A stretch of DNA of 64,000 bases from Alphaproteobacteria bacterium (GCA_028871345.1 JAGWNK010000008.1:1-64000); one strand, 5' to 3'; positions 24,447-35,718 are shown, numbered from the stretch's first letter. A program made the numbers and translations. Notes: generated by a model from the letters alone, not told the origin.

Positions 24447-24763
24447 CGTGCTCTTCCGGGGTGGTCGCCGCGGGCCGCGGCCCTGTTCGGCCTGAGCGGG
24501 CAGTATCTTCGGGGCGGGCAGCCTTATCAACGCCCCGCCGGACGATGCCGGCCCAGCCAGGGGTCGTGAAGGGCCGGAAAGCGTCCCCCGCGACGCGCGA
24601 ATTCGATGTGGGGAAGCGAGGTTCGGTTCGCAAAAGACCGCGCCCGCTTGCAAGAGACGGCTCCTTCCGTATAAGACGCGCCTTCTTTCGGGCCGACCGG
24701 CGTACAGGGCATGCCGTGGCGACCCTCGAAGGCAACCGGGACCCACGTCCCCAGGAGACCCAA
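24447..24763. other. Intergenic region upstream of rpmI
   Basis: This 317-bp gap separates divergent mscL and rpmI. It holds the rpmI promoter at 24648-24675 and an ~80-nt leader. No infC gene is present, although infC often precedes rpmI. No L20-binding leader structure could be recognised by eye. Confidence 0.5.
24648..24675 (+). promoter_or_regulatory. Promoter of rpmI-rplT
   Basis: TTGCAA (24648-24653) and TATAAG (24670-24675) are 16 bp apart, placing a start site near 24682. The rpmI ribosome site AGGAGA is at 24753-24758. Confidence 0.55.
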
Positions 24764-24961
24764 ATGCCCAAACTCAAGACCAAGTCGGGCGCCAAGAAGC
24801 GCTTCAAGCTCACGGCCAAAGGCAAGGTCAAGCACGGCCAGGCCGGCAAGCGCCACCACCTGATCCGCCACACCAACGACCAGATCCGCGACCTGCGCGG
24901 CACCTCGGTGCTGTCGGATTCGGAAACCCAGCGCATCAAGCGCTGGATGCCATACGCGTAA
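24764..24961 (+). CDS. rpmI: 50S ribosomal protein L35
   Basis: The product is 65 residues, very basic, with the family pattern [15 protein letters not shown], a central GKRHHL segment and an IKRWMPYA end. It is a component of the large ribosomal subunit. A clear AGGAGA precedes the ATG. rplT follows after 12 bp, the usual pair. Confidence 0.98.
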   Translation: MPKLKTKSGAKKRFKLTAKGKVKHGQAGKRHHLIRHTNDQIRDLRGTSVLSDSETQRIKRWMPYA

Positions 24962-24973
24962 GGAGGCCACAGC

Positions 24974-25327
24974 ATGTCCCGCGCCCCCCGCGCCGTCCCC
25001 AGCCACGCCCGCCGCAAGCGCGTCTTCAAGGCCGCCAAAGGCTTCTACGGCCGCCGCAAGAACACCATCACGGTGGCCAATGCCGCCGTCGACCGGTCGA
25101 TGCAGCACAACTATATCGGCCGCAAGCTCAAGAAGCGCAATTTCCGCGCCTTGTGGATCCAGCGCATCAACGCTGCCTGCCGTGAACACGGCCTCACCTA
25201 CAGCCGATTTATCAGCGGGCTTCTCAAGGCCGGGATCGCCATCGACCGCAAGGTGCTGGCCGATCTCGCCGTCAAGGAGCCCGCGGCCTTCAAGGCTCTG
25301 GTGGATCAGGTAGGCGTCGAAGCCTAA
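24974..25327 (+). CDS. rplT: 50S ribosomal protein L20
   Basis: The product is 117 residues with the conserved [17 protein letters not shown] segment and [19 protein letters not shown] in the globular C-terminal half. L20 is required early in 50S assembly and represses its own operon in many bacteria. AAGGAGG lies eight bases before the ATG. Confidence 0.98.
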   Translation: MSRAPRAVPSHARRKRVFKAAKGFYGRRKNTITVANAAVDRSMQHNYIGRKLKKRNFRALWIQRINAACREHGLTYSRFISGLLKAGIAIDRKVLADLAVKEPAAFKALVDQVGVEA

Positions 25328-25406
25328 GTCGAAGAGACCTCATCGGAGCCGCCGGGGCCTTGGCAGACGTCGAGGTCCGTGATTCAAGCGGTTTCAGAGG
25401 TTTCCC

Positions 25407-26483
25407 ATGACTGACATTGCGATTTTGGAGCGGCAGATTCTCGACGCGGTGACCGCCGCAGGCGACGAGGCCGCGCTCGATGCCGTGCGCGTCTCCGCGC
25501 TCGGCAAGAAGGGCACCGTCAGCGAGCTGTTGAAGTCGCTGGGCGCCATGACGCCCGACGAACGCAAGGCCAACGGCCCCGCCTTCAATTCGCTGCGCGA
25601 CCGCGTGGTCGCGGCAGTCGCCGCGCGCAAGACAGCGCTGGAAGATGCCGCGCTCGACGCCCGCCTGGTCTCCGAGAAGGTCGATGTCACCCTGCCCGTG
25701 CGCCCCGAGCCGCAAGGCAGCATCCACCCGGTGTCGCAGGTGCTGGAGGAAGTGATCGCCATCTTCGCCGATCTGGGCTTTTCGGTCGCCGAAGGCCCTG
25801 ACGTCGAATACGACGACTACAACTTCACCAGGCTCAACATTCCGCCCGATCATCCGGCGCGGCAGATGCACGACACATTCTATGTCGCCAAGCAGGCCGA
25901 CGGTTCGCGCCATGTGCTGCGCACCCATACGTCGCCGGTGCAGGTACGCACCATGCTGAAGCAGAAGCCGCCGATCCGCATCATCTCGCCGGGGCGCACC
26001 TATCGCGTCGATTCCGACGCCACCCATTCGCCGATGTTCCACCAGTTCGAAGGCCTGGTGATCGACGAGGTCACGCATCTGGGCCACCTGAAGTGGACGC
26101 TCGAGGAATTCTGCAAGGCCTTCTTCGAAGTCGACGCGGTCGAGATGCGGGCGCGGCCGAGCTTCTTCCCGTTCACCGAGCCGAGCGTGGAATGGGACTT
26201 GCGCTGCGACCGTTCGGGCGGGCAGATCAAGTTCGGCACCGGCCATGACTGGCTGGAGCTGGCAGGCTCGGGCATGGTCAACCCGCGCGTGCTGGAGAAC
26301 TGCGGCATCGATCCCGCCAGGTATCAGGGCTACGCCTTCGGCGGCGGCATCGACCGGCTCGCCATGCTGAAATACGGCATCCCCGACATCCGCTCGTTCT
26401 TCGAATCCGATCTCAGATGGTTGCGCCATTACGGCTTCGCGGCACTCGACATCCCGACATTGGACGGAGGGTTGAGCCGATGA
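25407..26483 (+). CDS. pheS: Phenylalanyl-tRNA synthetase alpha subunit
   Basis: The product is 358 residues. After an N-terminal coiled-coil (about 1-90) comes the class II catalytic core: motif 2 around the [10 protein letters not shown] and [18 protein letters not shown] segments, and motif 3 at the C-terminus ([14 protein letters not shown]). It charges tRNA-Phe as an alpha2-beta2 tetramer with PheT. Its stop overlaps the pheT ATG (ATGA). Confidence 0.97.
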   Translation: MTDIAILERQILDAVTAAGDEAALDAVRVSALGKKGTVSELLKSLGAMTPDERKANGPAFNSLRDRVVAAVAARKTALEDAALDARLVSEKVDVTLPVRPEPQGSIHPVSQVLEEVIAIFADLGFSVAEGPDVEYDDYNFTRLNIPPDHPARQMHDTFYVAKQADGSRHVLRTHTSPVQVRTMLKQKPPIRIISPGRTYRVDSDATHSPMFHQFEGLVIDEVTHLGHLKWTLEEFCKAFFEVDAVEMRARPSFFPFTEPSVEWDLRCDRSGGQIKFGTGHDWLELAGSGMVNPRVLENCGIDPARYQGYAFGGGIDRLAMLKYGIPDIRSFFESDLRWLRHYGFAALDIPTLDGGLSR

Positions 26484-28870
26484 AATTCTCGCTCTCCTGG
26501 CTCAAGGACCATCTGGAGACCGATGCCGCTGCGGCGACCATCGCCGACAAGCTGACGGCCATCGGCCTGGAAGTGGAATCGGTGGAGGACGCCGGCGCGC
26601 GGCTGAAGGAATTCGTGGTCGGCTATGTCGTGCTGGCGGAGAAGCATCCCAATGCCGACCGGCTGCGGCGCTGCCTGGTCGATATCGGCAAGGGCGAGCC
26701 CATCCAGGTGGTGTGCGGCGCACCCAATGCCCGCACCGGCATGAAGGGCGTCTTCGCGCGCGCCGGCGTGGTGATTCCGGTCAGCGGCGAGGTGCTGAAG
26801 GTCGGCACCATCCGCGGCGTCGAATCCCACGGCATGCTGTGCTCGGGGCGCGAGCTGATGCTCTCCGACGATCACGACGGCATCATCGAACTGCCCGAAG
26901 ACGCCGAGGTCGGCGAACCGGCGGCGCATGCGCTCGGCCTCAACGACGCGGTGATCGACGTCGCCATCACGCCCAACCGCGGCGACTGCACCAGCGTCTG
27001 GGGCATCGCGCGCGATCTGGCGGCGGCGGGTCTCGGCAAATTGAAGACGCCGTCCGTCGAACCGGTCGCGGGTCGCTATCCCTGCCCCAAGACCATCACC
27101 CTCGAATTCCCGCCTGAGGCCATCTCGGCCTGTTTGATGTTCGCGGGACGCCTGGTGCGCGGGGTGAAGAACGGCCCGTCGCCGCAATGGGTGCAGGACC
27201 GCCTGAAAGCCATCGGGCTCAGGCCCATCTCGGCGCTGGTCGACGTCACCAATCTCATCAGTTACGACCGCGGCCGCCCCTTGCACGTGTTCGACGCCGA
27301 CAAGCTGAAGGGCAACATGAAGGCGCGCCTCGCCAGGGACGGCGAGCAACTCCTGGCGCTCGACGGGCGGACCTACACGCTCGATTCCGAGATGTGCGTC
27401 ATCGCCGACGAAGCCGCGGCCCACAGCATCGCGGGCGTGATGGGCGGCGAGGACACCGGCTGCACCGCGGCGACCGTCAACGTCTTCATCGAATCGGCCC
27501 TGTTCGACGCCGTGCGCACCGCCGCCACCGGCCGCAAGCTGCAGCTGATGAGCGACGCGCGCTACCGCTTCGAGCGCGGCGTCGATCCGCAATTCGTCGT
27601 GCCGGGACTGGAGCTCGCCACCCGGCTCATCCTCGACTGGTGCGGCGGCGAACCCTCCGAGATCGTCGTGGCGGGCGGCGTTCCCGACCGGCGGCGCGCC
27701 ATCGCGTTCTCGCCCGAGACCGTGCGGCGCCTGGGCGGGCTCGATGTTCCCGATCCCGAGATCATTCGCATACTGACGAAACTCGGCTTCGCGGTTTCCG
27801 GCGAGGCGCCCCATCAGGTCACCGCGCCCTCGTGGCGCAGCGACATCGACGGCCCGGCCGACCTGGTCGAGGAAGTCGTGCGCATCTACGGCCTCGAACA
27901 TGTGCCGTCGGTGCCGATGACGCGGCCCAACGCCATTGCGCGCCCCGTCCTGACGCCGGCGCAGAAGCGCACGCGCCTGGTGCGCCGCGCGCTGGCGGTG
28001 CGCGGCTTCAACGAGACGATCTCCTTCAGCTTCATTCCGCGCGCCACCGCCGCGTTGTTCGGCGGCGGCGACGAGGCACGCCAGCTCGAGAATCCCATCG
28101 CGGCGGACCTCGACGCCCTGCGCCCTTCGCTGCTGCCCTCGCTCCTGGCGGCGGCGGCCAAGAACCAGGCGCGCGGCTTCGCCGATCAGATGCTGTTCGA
28201 GACCGGCGCCGCCTTCCAGAGCGGCATGCCCGGTGCGCAGCAGACGGCGGCGGCGGGACTGCGCCTCGGCAACGGCGTGCGCAGCTGGACGAAAGCCACC
28301 CATCCTGCCGACGTGTTCGACGCCAAGGCCGACATGCTGGCGCTGCTCGAAGCGGCCATGGGCGCGCCGATGACCGCGCCGATCAAGGCCGGTGCGCCCG
28401 CCTGGTACCATCCCGGACGCTCGGGCACCCTGGCGCTGGGCAAGACCGTGCTCGCCGTGTTCGGGGAGATCCATCCCAAGGTGCTGGCGCATTTCGACAT
28501 GAAAGGCCCGGCGGCGGCCTTCGAGGTCGTTCTCGAGGCCATCCCGGAATCGAAGTCGAAGGGCAAGTCGGCGTTCTCGCCTTCGCCCTACCAGGCGGTG
28601 GAACGCGATTTCGCCTTCGTGGTCGACGCGAAGGTAACGGCGGACGAAGTGGTGCGGGCGGTCAAATCGGCCGAGCGCGCGCTGATCGAGGCCGTATCGG
28701 TGTTCGATCTCTACGAAGGCAAAGGCGTCCCCGAAGGCAGGAAATCGCTCGCCGTGTCGGTGCGCCTGCAGCCGCGCGAGGGAACCCTGACCGACGCGGA
28801 AATCGAGGCCGCGGCGCAGAAAATCGTCTCGGCGGCCGCCAAGGCGACTGGCGCGGTGCTGCGCTCCTGA
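26480..28870 (+). CDS. pheT: Phenylalanyl-tRNA synthetase beta subunit
   Basis: The product is 796 residues from the ATG at 26480, which overlaps pheS. Domains in order: N-terminal [12 protein letters not shown], a tRNA-binding OB fold (about 40-155), the B3/B4 editing domain (about 200-400), B5, the catalytic-like core, and a C-terminal ferredoxin-fold anticodon-binding domain (about 700-796, [17 protein letters not shown]). Length is normal. Confidence 0.97.
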   Translation: MKFSLSWLKDHLETDAAAATIADKLTAIGLEVESVEDAGARLKEFVVGYVVLAEKHPNADRLRRCLVDIGKGEPIQVVCGAPNARTGMKGVFARAGVVIPVSGEVLKVGTIRGVESHGMLCSGRELMLSDDHDGIIELPEDAEVGEPAAHALGLNDAVIDVAITPNRGDCTSVWGIARDLAAAGLGKLKTPSVEPVAGRYPCPKTITLEFPPEAISACLMFAGRLVRGVKNGPSPQWVQDRLKAIGLRPISALVDVTNLISYDRGRPLHVFDADKLKGNMKARLARDGEQLLALDGRTYTLDSEMCVIADEAAAHSIAGVMGGEDTGCTAATVNVFIESALFDAVRTAATGRKLQLMSDARYRFERGVDPQFVVPGLELATRLILDWCGGEPSEIVVAGGVPDRRRAIAFSPETVRRLGGLDVPDPEIIRILTKLGFAVSGEAPHQVTAPSWRSDIDGPADLVEEVVRIYGLEHVPSVPMTRPNAIARPVLTPAQKRTRLVRRALAVRGFNETISFSFIPRATAALFGGGDEARQLENPIAADLDALRPSLLPSLLAAAAKNQARGFADQMLFETGAAFQSGMPGAQQTAAAGLRLGNGVRSWTKATHPADVFDAKADMLALLEAAMGAPMTAPIKAGAPAWYHPGRSGTLALGKTVLAVFGEIHPKVLAHFDMKGPAAAFEVVLEAIPESKSKGKSAFSPSPYQAVERDFAFVVDAKVTADEVVRAVKSAERALIEAVSVFDLYEGKGVPEGRKSLAVSVRLQPREGTLTDAEIEAAAQKIVSAAAKATGAVLRS

Positions 28871-28923
28871 TGTCATAATGGCGCCACCGGCGACCCGGAT
28901 GCTGGGCGTCGCAGGAGGGCGAC

Positions 28924-30075
28924 ATGATCAGGAAGTTCGACGTCGTCATTGTGGGCGGCAGCTTCGCCGGACTGGCCTGCGCGCGCACGGCCGCGCTGCG
29001 CGGGCTCAAGGTCGCGGTGATCGACGCCAAGGCGGAACCGGGCGCGCGGGTCTGCACCACCGGCATCATCGTCAAGGAAGCCTGTGACGATTTCGACTTG
29101 CCTGCGACGCTGATGCGCAAGGTGCGCGGCGTGCGCCTCTACGCCCCTGACGACCGCGCGCTCGACTTGCACGCGCCGGGATATTTCTTCCAGTCGACCG
29201 ATACGCCGGGGCTGATGCGCTGGCTGGCCGGCGAGGCCGAGCGGGCCGGGGCGGAACTTCTCTACGGCCGCAGCTACGAAGGCGCCTTGGAGCACGAACG
29301 CGGCGTGGCGCTGCCCTCGCTGGGCCTGCACGCCGGATTCCTGGTCGGCGCCGACGGCGCCCGCTCGCGCGTGGCGGAGCATTTCGGCCTCGGCCGCAAC
29401 CGGCGCTTCCTGGCGGGTCTCGAGATCGAATGCGAGCCGCTGGAGATCGACGGGCGCTTCCTGCACTGCTTCGCCGACTCCAAGATCGCACCCGGTTACA
29501 TCGCCTGGGCGGTGCCGGGCGTCGGCCTGACGCAGATCGGCGTGGCGGCGCGCCGTCCGGCCAAGCCCGATCTGGGCGGATTGCTGCGTCGTCTCAAGGC
29601 CATCTGCGACGTGCGCGAAATCCGCGTGGTATCGCGGCGCAGCGGCCTCATTCCCACGGGCGGCGTCGTCGGACCCTTGGGAGGCAGGCGCGTCATGCTG
29701 ATCGGCGATGCGGCGGGAACCGTGTCGCCGGTGACCGGCGGCGGCATCCACACTGCGCTGCGTTTCGGGCGGCGCGCGGCGCAGCTCATCTCCGACTATC
29801 TGCGCGACCGCGGTCCGCAACCGGCCAGCGTCTTCGCCCGGGAAGTGCCGCGCTTTCGCATGAAGCTGGCGATGCGCACGCTGCTCGACCTCGCCCCGCC
29901 CAACGTGCTGATCAATGCGGCGCTGATGACCCGGCCGATGCGCAGCCTGGCGCAGCGGCTTTATTTCCACAGCCGCGGCGGCGACCCCGCCGCCTTCGAG
30001 GCCTGGAAACAAGCCTTCGAGCGCGACGAACTGGAAAGCCCGGCGCTGCCGTCCACCAAGCTTCACCTCGTCTGA
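28924..30075 (+). CDS. Geranylgeranyl-reductase-like FAD oxidoreductase
   Basis: The product is 383 residues. A Rossmann GxGxxG variant at the N-terminus (VVIVGGSFAGLACA), a middle GADGARSRVAE block, and MLIGDAAGTVSPVTGGGI near residue 265 are the three FAD motifs of the p-hydroxybenzoate hydroxylase/geranylgeranyl reductase group. The extra SPVTGGGIHTAL stretch favours the geranylgeranyl reductase branch, which hydrogenates isoprenoid chains. The real substrate is unknown. A GCAGGAGGG ribosome site precedes the ATG. Confidence 0.82.
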   Translation: MIRKFDVVIVGGSFAGLACARTAALRGLKVAVIDAKAEPGARVCTTGIIVKEACDDFDLPATLMRKVRGVRLYAPDDRALDLHAPGYFFQSTDTPGLMRWLAGEAERAGAELLYGRSYEGALEHERGVALPSLGLHAGFLVGADGARSRVAEHFGLGRNRRFLAGLEIECEPLEIDGRFLHCFADSKIAPGYIAWAVPGVGLTQIGVAARRPAKPDLGGLLRRLKAICDVREIRVVSRRSGLIPTGGVVGPLGGRRVMLIGDAAGTVSPVTGGGIHTALRFGRRAAQLISDYLRDRGPQPASVFAREVPRFRMKLAMRTLLDLAPPNVLINAALMTRPMRSLAQRLYFHSRGGDPAAFEAWKQAFERDELESPALPSTKLHLV

Positions 30076-30208
30076 TCATGGCAATTCTTGAGACTGCAAA
30101 CACGCCGCAGGCGATGCCTGGGGTCATCGACGTGCCCGTGAACATCGCCCCGACCGGGAGAGGAATCCGACCAGGCGGGTTGCCGATGCCGGCTTCTCAT
30201 TATATCGT

Positions 30209-31405
30209 ATGACGATGTCGAAATCCGATACTGTAAAGACCTTCGGCACCCGCTCCGCCCTCGCCTTCATCGTGTCCTTCGGCATCGTCAGCCTGTTCGC
30301 CGACATGGCGTATGAAGGCATGCGCGGCATCTCCGGACCTTATCTGGCGCTGCTGGGGGCCAGCGGCGCCGCCGTCGGCATCATCGCGGGAACGGGCGAG
30401 CTTGCGGGCTATCTGTTGCGCCTGGGCTCGGCGCGCATCGTGGAACGCACCCGCGCCTACTGGCTCATCGCGCTCCTCGGCTATGTCGTGCAGATGGCGG
30501 CGGTGCCGCTTTTGGCGCTGGCCGGCAACTGGTGGATGGCGGCGGTGCTGATCGTCTTCGAGCGGGCCGGCAAGGCGCTGCGCAATCCCGCCGCCAACAC
30601 CATGATGTCGCGCGCCGGCGAGCATATCGGCCAGGGCTGGGCCTTCGGCCTGCATGAAGCGCTCGACCAGACAGGCGCCATGGTGGGTCCGCTGATCGCG
30701 GCGCTTGTGTTGGCCGAGCACCACCAATACCGCGAGGCGCTGTTGTGGCTGGGCGTTCCCGCCGCCCTGACGATCCTGTGCGTCCTTGTCACCGCCGTGC
30801 GCTTTCCCTATGCCGGCCATGTCAAGCCGACCCATGTGCCCGGCGTTGCGCGGGGATTGTCGCACGCCTTCTGGCTCTACACCGCGAGCGCTTCGCTGTT
30901 CGCCTTCGGCTTCGCCGATTATTCGCTCGCCGCCTATCACTTCGCCAAAGCCGACATCGTCGGCGCCCCCGTCATCCCGATCCTCTACGCCGCCGCCATG
31001 GGATCGGCGGGCGCCGGTTCGCTGCTGTTCGGCCGCTGGTTCGACCGGCGCGGCTTGGCGGTGCTGTTCCCCGGCATCGTGCTGGCGGCCTGCGCCCCGC
31101 CGCTGATGTTCCTCGGCGGGACCGCCGTCGCCATCGCCGGAACCGTGCTTTGGGGCGTGGCGCTGGGGGTGCAGGATGCCATCATGTCGGCGGCGATCGC
31201 CCGGCTTGTCCCCGAACAGCTGCGCGCTCGAGCCTACGGCGTTTTTCCCGCCGTTTACGGCGTCGCCTGGTTCCTGGGCAGCGCGTTGTTGGGCGAACTG
31301 TACGATCATTCGCTGGTGGCGGTGGCCGCGGTCGCGGCGGGGGCGCAGCTCCTGGCGCTTTATCCGCTGCGGCTCGCCATGCGGCGTCAGAACGCCAGCC
31401 AGTAG
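30209..31405 (+). CDS. MFS transporter
   Basis: The product is 398 residues with about 11-12 hydrophobic spans. The family-typical loop between spans 2 and 3 is modified (RLGSARIVERTRAYW). It begins FGIVSLFADMAYEGMRGISGPYL, a signature shared by a subgroup of bacterial MFS proteins. Substrate cannot be inferred. Translation could begin at the ATG at 30209 or 30215. Its 3' end overlaps the convergent secreted-protein gene by 19 bp. Confidence 0.85.
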   Translation: MTMSKSDTVKTFGTRSALAFIVSFGIVSLFADMAYEGMRGISGPYLALLGASGAAVGIIAGTGELAGYLLRLGSARIVERTRAYWLIALLGYVVQMAAVPLLALAGNWWMAAVLIVFERAGKALRNPAANTMMSRAGEHIGQGWAFGLHEALDQTGAMVGPLIAALVLAEHHQYREALLWLGVPAALTILCVLVTAVRFPYAGHVKPTHVPGVARGLSHAFWLYTASASLFAFGFADYSLAAYHFAKADIVGAPVIPILYAAAMGSAGAGSLLFGRWFDRRGLAVLFPGIVLAACAPPLMFLGGTAVAIAGTVLWGVALGVQDAIMSAAIARLVPEQLRARAYGVFPAVYGVAWFLGSALLGELYDHSLVAVAAVAAGAQLLALYPLRLAMRRQNASQ

Positions 31406-32343
31406 GTCAGGACCGGATTCTGCCGTCCGCCGACGAAGCATTCCGCATCAAGATGGTGGTAGCGGATCAGGGCGAGCAGAGCTTCCGCATCGGACTCGCC
31501 TTCAAAGCTCGCGATCCACTGCACGCCGTCGACGATCGTCCAGTGCCGGGCCACCGGCGACAGATGCGTCGTGACGGTGTTGAACAACAGGCAATCGGCG
31601 CCGCCCATGCGTCCCCGGGGAAACGCATCGGCCCTTTTCCAGTAGACCGCCCGGCCGACGCGGCACTGGCGGTCGAAACGGTAATGACGCAGCACGTCCT
31701 GCGCCCGCAGCGCGGTCTGCTCGTCGCCCCCCGCCTCCGCCAGAAGGCGGTTGCCGGCCGTGATCTTCCAGGCGGCGCCCGCTGCGACGGCTTTGACCTC
31801 GCGCGGGTCGAAAGGCTCGCACGCCTCCTTTGGCGCCGGCGAGGTGCCGCTGCGCGCCCCGCCGCCCCAGCCGGTCGCCAGCGCTCCGGGGCGTTCCCAG
31901 TTCTGGCCCAGGGGCCCGGCCCAGGAGGTGCGCTCCAGCGTGCCGGACGCGGCAAAATCGTTCTTGCCCACGCCGTCCTCGTAGTCGGTGAAAACCTCGA
32001 AGGCCATGCGGTCGGGACTCAGCTTGCGGAAGATCATCTGGCGGCGCGCGAATCCCGCGTTGATCACTGCCACGATGGTGTCCACCGCCTCCGATTTCGG
32101 CCCGGTCGTATAGCCCTTGCCGTCGACCTGGCCCCAGTTGCACTCGATGGGATGGCAGTCGCCGAACACCCGCACGCTGACGGTGGTGCCGCCCGCCGGA
32201 CTGATCAGGACATGGGTGATGCCGCTGGGATCGTGGCCGCTGTTCTCCCAGTTGCCGCTGAAATCCTCGACGGCTGCAGGGGCCGACGACGCCGCTAGGG
32301 CCAGCGCGGCCAGGGCCGCAGCGGCCCAGGTCAACCTAGCCAT
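31387..32343 (-). CDS. Secreted protein of unknown function
   Basis: The product is 318 residues from the ATG at 32343, which has a G-rich ribosome site seven bases upstream; an ATG at 32361 lacks one. A signal peptide covers about residues 1-24 (cleavage near SAPAA). The mature N-terminal half looks like a lipocalin-like beta domain ([25 protein letters not shown]), then an acidic linker and a C-terminal all-beta-like part with several cysteines. I do not recognise a catalytic motif. Confidence 0.8.
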   Translation of the reverse strand: MARLTWAAAALAALALAASSAPAAVEDFSGNWENSGHDPSGITHVLISPAGGTTVSVRVFGDCHPIECNWGQVDGKGYTTGPKSEAVDTIVAVINAGFARRQMIFRKLSPDRMAFEVFTDYEDGVGKNDFAASGTLERTSWAGPLGQNWERPGALATGWGGGARSGTSPAPKEACEPFDPREVKAVAAGAAWKITAGNRLLAEAGGDEQTALRAQDVLRHYRFDRQCRVGRAVYWKRADAFPRGRMGGADCLLFNTVTTHLSPVARHWTIVDGVQWIASFEGESDAEALLALIRYHHLDAECFVGGRQNPVLTYWLAF

Positions 32344-32483
32344 TTCCGCCCCCCGCTTCATCCTGCGGAGAACATTACGCTTTTGCCCGGCGGCGGGACA
32401 GGGTGGACGCGCCTCTTCCCCGCCGCTATATGCCGCCCCTCCGCTGCGTGGCGCCCATGCCGCCGGGCGGCCTGGAACACCGA

Positions 32484-34286
32484 ATGACCGAGCTTTCGCG
32501 GATCCGAAATTTTTCCATCGTGGCGCACATCGACCACGGCAAGTCGACGCTGGCAGACCGGCTCATTCAGGCCACGGGCGGACTGACCAGCCGCGAGATG
32601 AAGGACCAGGTGCTCGATTCCATGGAGATCGAGCGCGAGCGCGGCATCACCATCAAGGCCCAGACCGTGCGCCTGGAATACAAGGCCGCGGACGGCGAGA
32701 CCTATATCCTCAACCTGATGGACACACCGGGCCATGTCGACTTCGCCTATGAAGTCTCGCGCTGCCTGGCCGCCTGCGAAGGCGCGCTCTTGGTGGTGGA
32801 CGCGTCGCAAGGTGTCGAGGCCCAGACACTGGCCAATGTCTACCAGGCGATCGATGCCGGCCTCGAGATCGTGCCCGTGCTCAACAAGGTCGATCTGCCG
32901 GCCGCCGAGCCCGACCGCATCCGCCAGCAGATCGAGGACGTCATCGGGCTGGACGCCTCCGACGCCATCCCGATCTCGGCCAAGACCGGCCTCAACATCG
33001 ATGCCGTGCTGGAAGCGGTGGTAACGCGGTTGCCGGCGCCGAAAGGAGACGCAACGGCCCCGCTCAAGGCGCTTCTGATCGATTCCTGGTACGACGCCTA
33101 TCTCGGCGTCGTGGTCTTGGTGCGCATCATCGACGGCGAGCTCAGGAAGGGCCAGAAGATCCGCATGATGGCCTCGGGCGCCGCCTATCAGGTGGAGCGC
33201 GCCGGATTCTTCACGCCCAAGCAGGTGCTGATCGACAGCCTCGGCCCCGGCGAGGTCGGCTTCATCACCGCCGCCATCAAGGAAGTGGCCGACACCCATG
33301 TCGGCGACACCATCACCGACGACCGCAAGCCCGCCGACGAGGCCCTGCCCGGCTTCAAGCCGGCGCAGCAGGTGGTGTTCTGCGGCCTGTTCCCGGTCGA
33401 TGCCGCGCGCTTCGAAGATCTGCGCAACGCGCTCGCCAAGCTGCATCTCAACGATGCGAGCTTCACCTATGAAATGGAAACCTCGGCGGCGCTGGGCTTC
33501 GGGTTTCGCTGCGGCTTTCTGGGACTGCTCCATCTGGAGATCATCGAGGAGCGCTTGCAGCGCGAATTCGATCTCGACCTGATCGCCACCGCTCCCTCGG
33601 TGATCTATCGCATCCATCTGACCGACGGCACCATGCTCGAACTGCACAATCCCGCCGACATGCCCGAGGTCACCAAGATCGAAAAGATCGAAGAGCCGTG
33701 GATCCGCGCCACCATCTTCGTGCCGGACGAATATCTGGGCTCGGTGCTGAAGCTGTGCCAGGACCGCCGCGGCGAGCAGATCGAGCTGACCTATGCCGGC
33801 AGCCGCGCCATGGTGGTCTACCGCCTGCCGCTCAACGAGGTGGTGTTCGATTTCTACGACCGGCTGAAGTCGGTCAGCCGCGGCTATGCCAGTTTCGACT
33901 ACCATCTGGAAGGCTATCACGAGGGTGATCTCGTCAAGATGAGCATCCTGGTCAACGAAGAGCCGGTGGATGCGCTCTCGATGATCGTCAATCGCCAGCG
34001 CTCGGAAACCCGCGGCCGCGCCATGTGCGAGAAGCTGAAGGAGCTGATCCCGCGCCATCTCTTCAAGATTCCGATCCAGGCGGCGATCGGCGGCAAGGTC
34101 ATCGCCCGCGAAACCATCTCGGCCCTGCGCAAGGACGTCACCGCCAAGTGCTATGGCGGCGACGTCACCCGCAAGCGCAAGCTCCTCGACAAGCAGAAAG
34201 AGGGCAAGAAGAAGATGCGCCAGTTCGGCAAGGTCGACATCCCTCAGGAAGCCTTCATCGCCGCGCTGAAGATGGACCAGGATTGA
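32484..34286 (+). CDS. lepA: Translation elongation factor 4 (LepA GTPase)
   Basis: The product is 600 residues from the ATG at 32484 ([19 protein letters not shown]); the frame is open to 32403 but lacks homology there. It has the G-domain motifs [13 protein letters not shown] and NKVDLP, domains II and III, the EF-G-like V domain and the unique C-terminal domain that ends [17 protein letters not shown]. It can back-translocate ribosomes. Length fits the family exactly. Confidence 0.97.
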   Translation: MTELSRIRNFSIVAHIDHGKSTLADRLIQATGGLTSREMKDQVLDSMEIERERGITIKAQTVRLEYKAADGETYILNLMDTPGHVDFAYEVSRCLAACEGALLVVDASQGVEAQTLANVYQAIDAGLEIVPVLNKVDLPAAEPDRIRQQIEDVIGLDASDAIPISAKTGLNIDAVLEAVVTRLPAPKGDATAPLKALLIDSWYDAYLGVVVLVRIIDGELRKGQKIRMMASGAAYQVERAGFFTPKQVLIDSLGPGEVGFITAAIKEVADTHVGDTITDDRKPADEALPGFKPAQQVVFCGLFPVDAARFEDLRNALAKLHLNDASFTYEMETSAALGFGFRCGFLGLLHLEIIEERLQREFDLDLIATAPSVIYRIHLTDGTMLELHNPADMPEVTKIEKIEEPWIRATIFVPDEYLGSVLKLCQDRRGEQIELTYAGSRAMVVYRLPLNEVVFDFYDRLKSVSRGYASFDYHLEGYHEGDLVKMSILVNEEPVDALSMIVNRQRSETRGRAMCEKLKELIPRHLFKIPIQAAIGGKVIARETISALRKDVTAKCYGGDVTRKRKLLDKQKEGKKKMRQFGKVDIPQEAFIAALKMDQD

Positions 34287-34316
34287 ACGGTGGCGCGCCG
34301 CGCTTATGCTGGGGCC

Positions 34317-35141
34317 ATGTTGCGTCAGGTTCCGGATTCGATGGTCAAGGCCGTAGTCGCGAAAATCGACGCGCGGCTGCGCGCCATCGAGGCCGAACAT
34401 CGCGTCGTCATTCCGCTTGCCGTCGAAAGCGGAAGCCGGGCCTGGGGATTTCCGTCGCCGGACAGCGATTACGATTGCCGCTTCCTATACGTGCGCCATG
34501 TCGATGATTACCTTTCGCTGTTCGTCAGGCGGGACGTCATCGAAACGCCGCTCGACGGCGGGCTGGACGTGAACGGCTGGGATCTTGCCAAGGCGCTCAA
34601 GCTGCTGCTGAAGGGCAATGCTGTCGTCATCGAGTGGCTGACCTCGCCCATCGTCTATTGCGGCCGGCCATGGTTTCGCGACGAGTTCCTGGCGCTGGCG
34701 CGGCGCGTGGCGGATCGCGAACTTGTCGCGCGCCATTACCTGCATCTGGGCGAGCGGCAGCGCCATGCCTATTTCGCCGACGACAAGCTGTTCCAGCTGA
34801 AGAAGTTGTTCTATGCCCTGCGACCGGCGGCGGCCCTTCGTTGGCTGCGCCTGCATCCCGGCGAAGCCGTCGCGCCCATGCATTTTCCGACTTTGCTTGC
34901 CGGATGCGGCGCGCCCGACGAAGTCGCAGCCGTGGTTCAGGACCTCATCGCAAGGAAGGCGGTCACGCGCGAACTGGGCCAGGGCAAGTTGCCGGCTTGC
35001 GTTGCGGCATTCATCGATTCGGAATTTGAGACATCCCGCCGCCTGTTTGATGGCGGATCGCGTCCGTCGACGCCTGCCGCGCGGAACGAGGCGCAGCGCT
35101 TCTTTCGCGCCGCGCTTGCGCGCTGCGTCCCATCGGGGTGA
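34317..35141 (+). CDS. YcgL-type predicted nucleotidyltransferase (COG3541)
   Basis: About 274 residues from the ATG at 34317; a GTG at 34290 and an ATG at 34341 are alternatives, and none has a strong ribosome site. The Pol-beta-like site reads VESGSRAWGFPSPDSDYD (about residues 36-55), with the GS and DxD elements of the superfamily. A middle LKGNAVVIEWLTSPIVY segment and a YFADDKLFQLKK helix are typical of the family. Substrates are unknown. It follows lepA by about 30 bp. Confidence 0.78.
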   Translation: MLRQVPDSMVKAVVAKIDARLRAIEAEHRVVIPLAVESGSRAWGFPSPDSDYDCRFLYVRHVDDYLSLFVRRDVIETPLDGGLDVNGWDLAKALKLLLKGNAVVIEWLTSPIVYCGRPWFRDEFLALARRVADRELVARHYLHLGERQRHAYFADDKLFQLKKLFYALRPAAALRWLRLHPGEAVAPMHFPTLLAGCGAPDEVAAVVQDLIARKAVTRELGQGKLPACVAAFIDSEFETSRRLFDGGSRPSTPAARNEAQRFFRAALARCVPSG

Positions 35142-35150
35142 ACACGCCGG

Positions 35151-35438
35151 TCACGCCGCCTTGCGCTTCGGCAGCTTCCTGATCTGCGCGCCCTTCTCCT
35201 GCTCCGCCAGACGCAGCTCATAGAGTTTCTGCATGTTCAGCCACATTTCCGCGCTGGTGCCGAACCAATGGCCGAGCCTGAGCGCCGTATCCGCTGTGAC
35301 GGCGCGCGTCTCGTTGAGGATGCCCGTGATCCGGTTGGTCGGAACGGCCGGCTGCCGGGTTAATTCCGCGGCGCTGATGTGGGCGAGTTCGAGTTCTTCG
35401 CGCAGGATTTCTCCGGGATGGATAGGGGTACGCGCCAT
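35151..35438 (-). CDS. higA: HigA-family antitoxin
   Basis: The product is 95 residues. It starts with the HigA signature HPGEILREELEL and continues with an XRE-type helix-turn-helix (ISAAELTRQPAVPTNRITGILN). It would neutralise a HigB toxin and repress the operon. The adjacent toxin gene (35447-35718) is broken, so this copy may be an orphan antitoxin. The ATG at 35438 follows a GAGGTGAA site. Confidence 0.9.
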   Translation of the reverse strand: MARTPIHPGEILREELELAHISAAELTRQPAVPTNRITGILNETRAVTADTALRLGHWFGTSAEMWLNMQKLYELRLAEQEKGAQIRKLPKRKAA

Positions 35439-35446
35439 GGTTCACC

Positions 35447-35718
35447 TCAATGATAATCGACAATCTCGACCCTGCTCGGGCCGGGAGCACCTTGTTCCCA
35501 TCGAAAGCACAACCGCCATGTTGATCCGGAGGCTCCATAGGCCTTTGCGGTCTCCGCTCAACTTCTCCAGCTTGTTATCGCGAAGCGCCGCCAACTCGGC
35601 GAGGCTCGTAGCCGTTTCCAATCGGAAGAGCCGATTGTCGGCTTGATGCCTCAAACGCCCTGACACGTTCGCCATGCGCGAAACGCCCGGTCCCTGCGTC
35701 CGCGTAGCCCAGGATCAT
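35447..35718 (-). pseudogene. higB: HigB (RelE-fold) toxin gene with two frameshifts
   Basis: Homology to HigB runs through three reading frames. Frame 1 starts at 35718 with MILGYADAGTGRFAHGERV and RAFEA. Frame 2 continues with RLFRLETATSLAELAAL and LEKLSGDRKGLWSLRIN. Frame 3 ends with WRLCFRWEQG and VEIVDYH plus stop, just 8 bp before the higA start. The breaks fall near 35630 and 35535. The full set of HigB blocks is present, so the gene was recently intact. Either it is a true pseudogene or the assembly has two small errors. Confidence 0.8.

Noticed and set aside
26429-28876. Open frame of about 815 codons antisense to pheT
   Set aside because: High-GC shadow frame with arginine/glycine/alanine-rich nonsense protein. 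pheT on the other strand is certain.
32358-34400. 680-codon open frame antisense to lepA
   Set aside because: Shadow frame. LepA is unambiguous and the antisense product has no recognisable domain.
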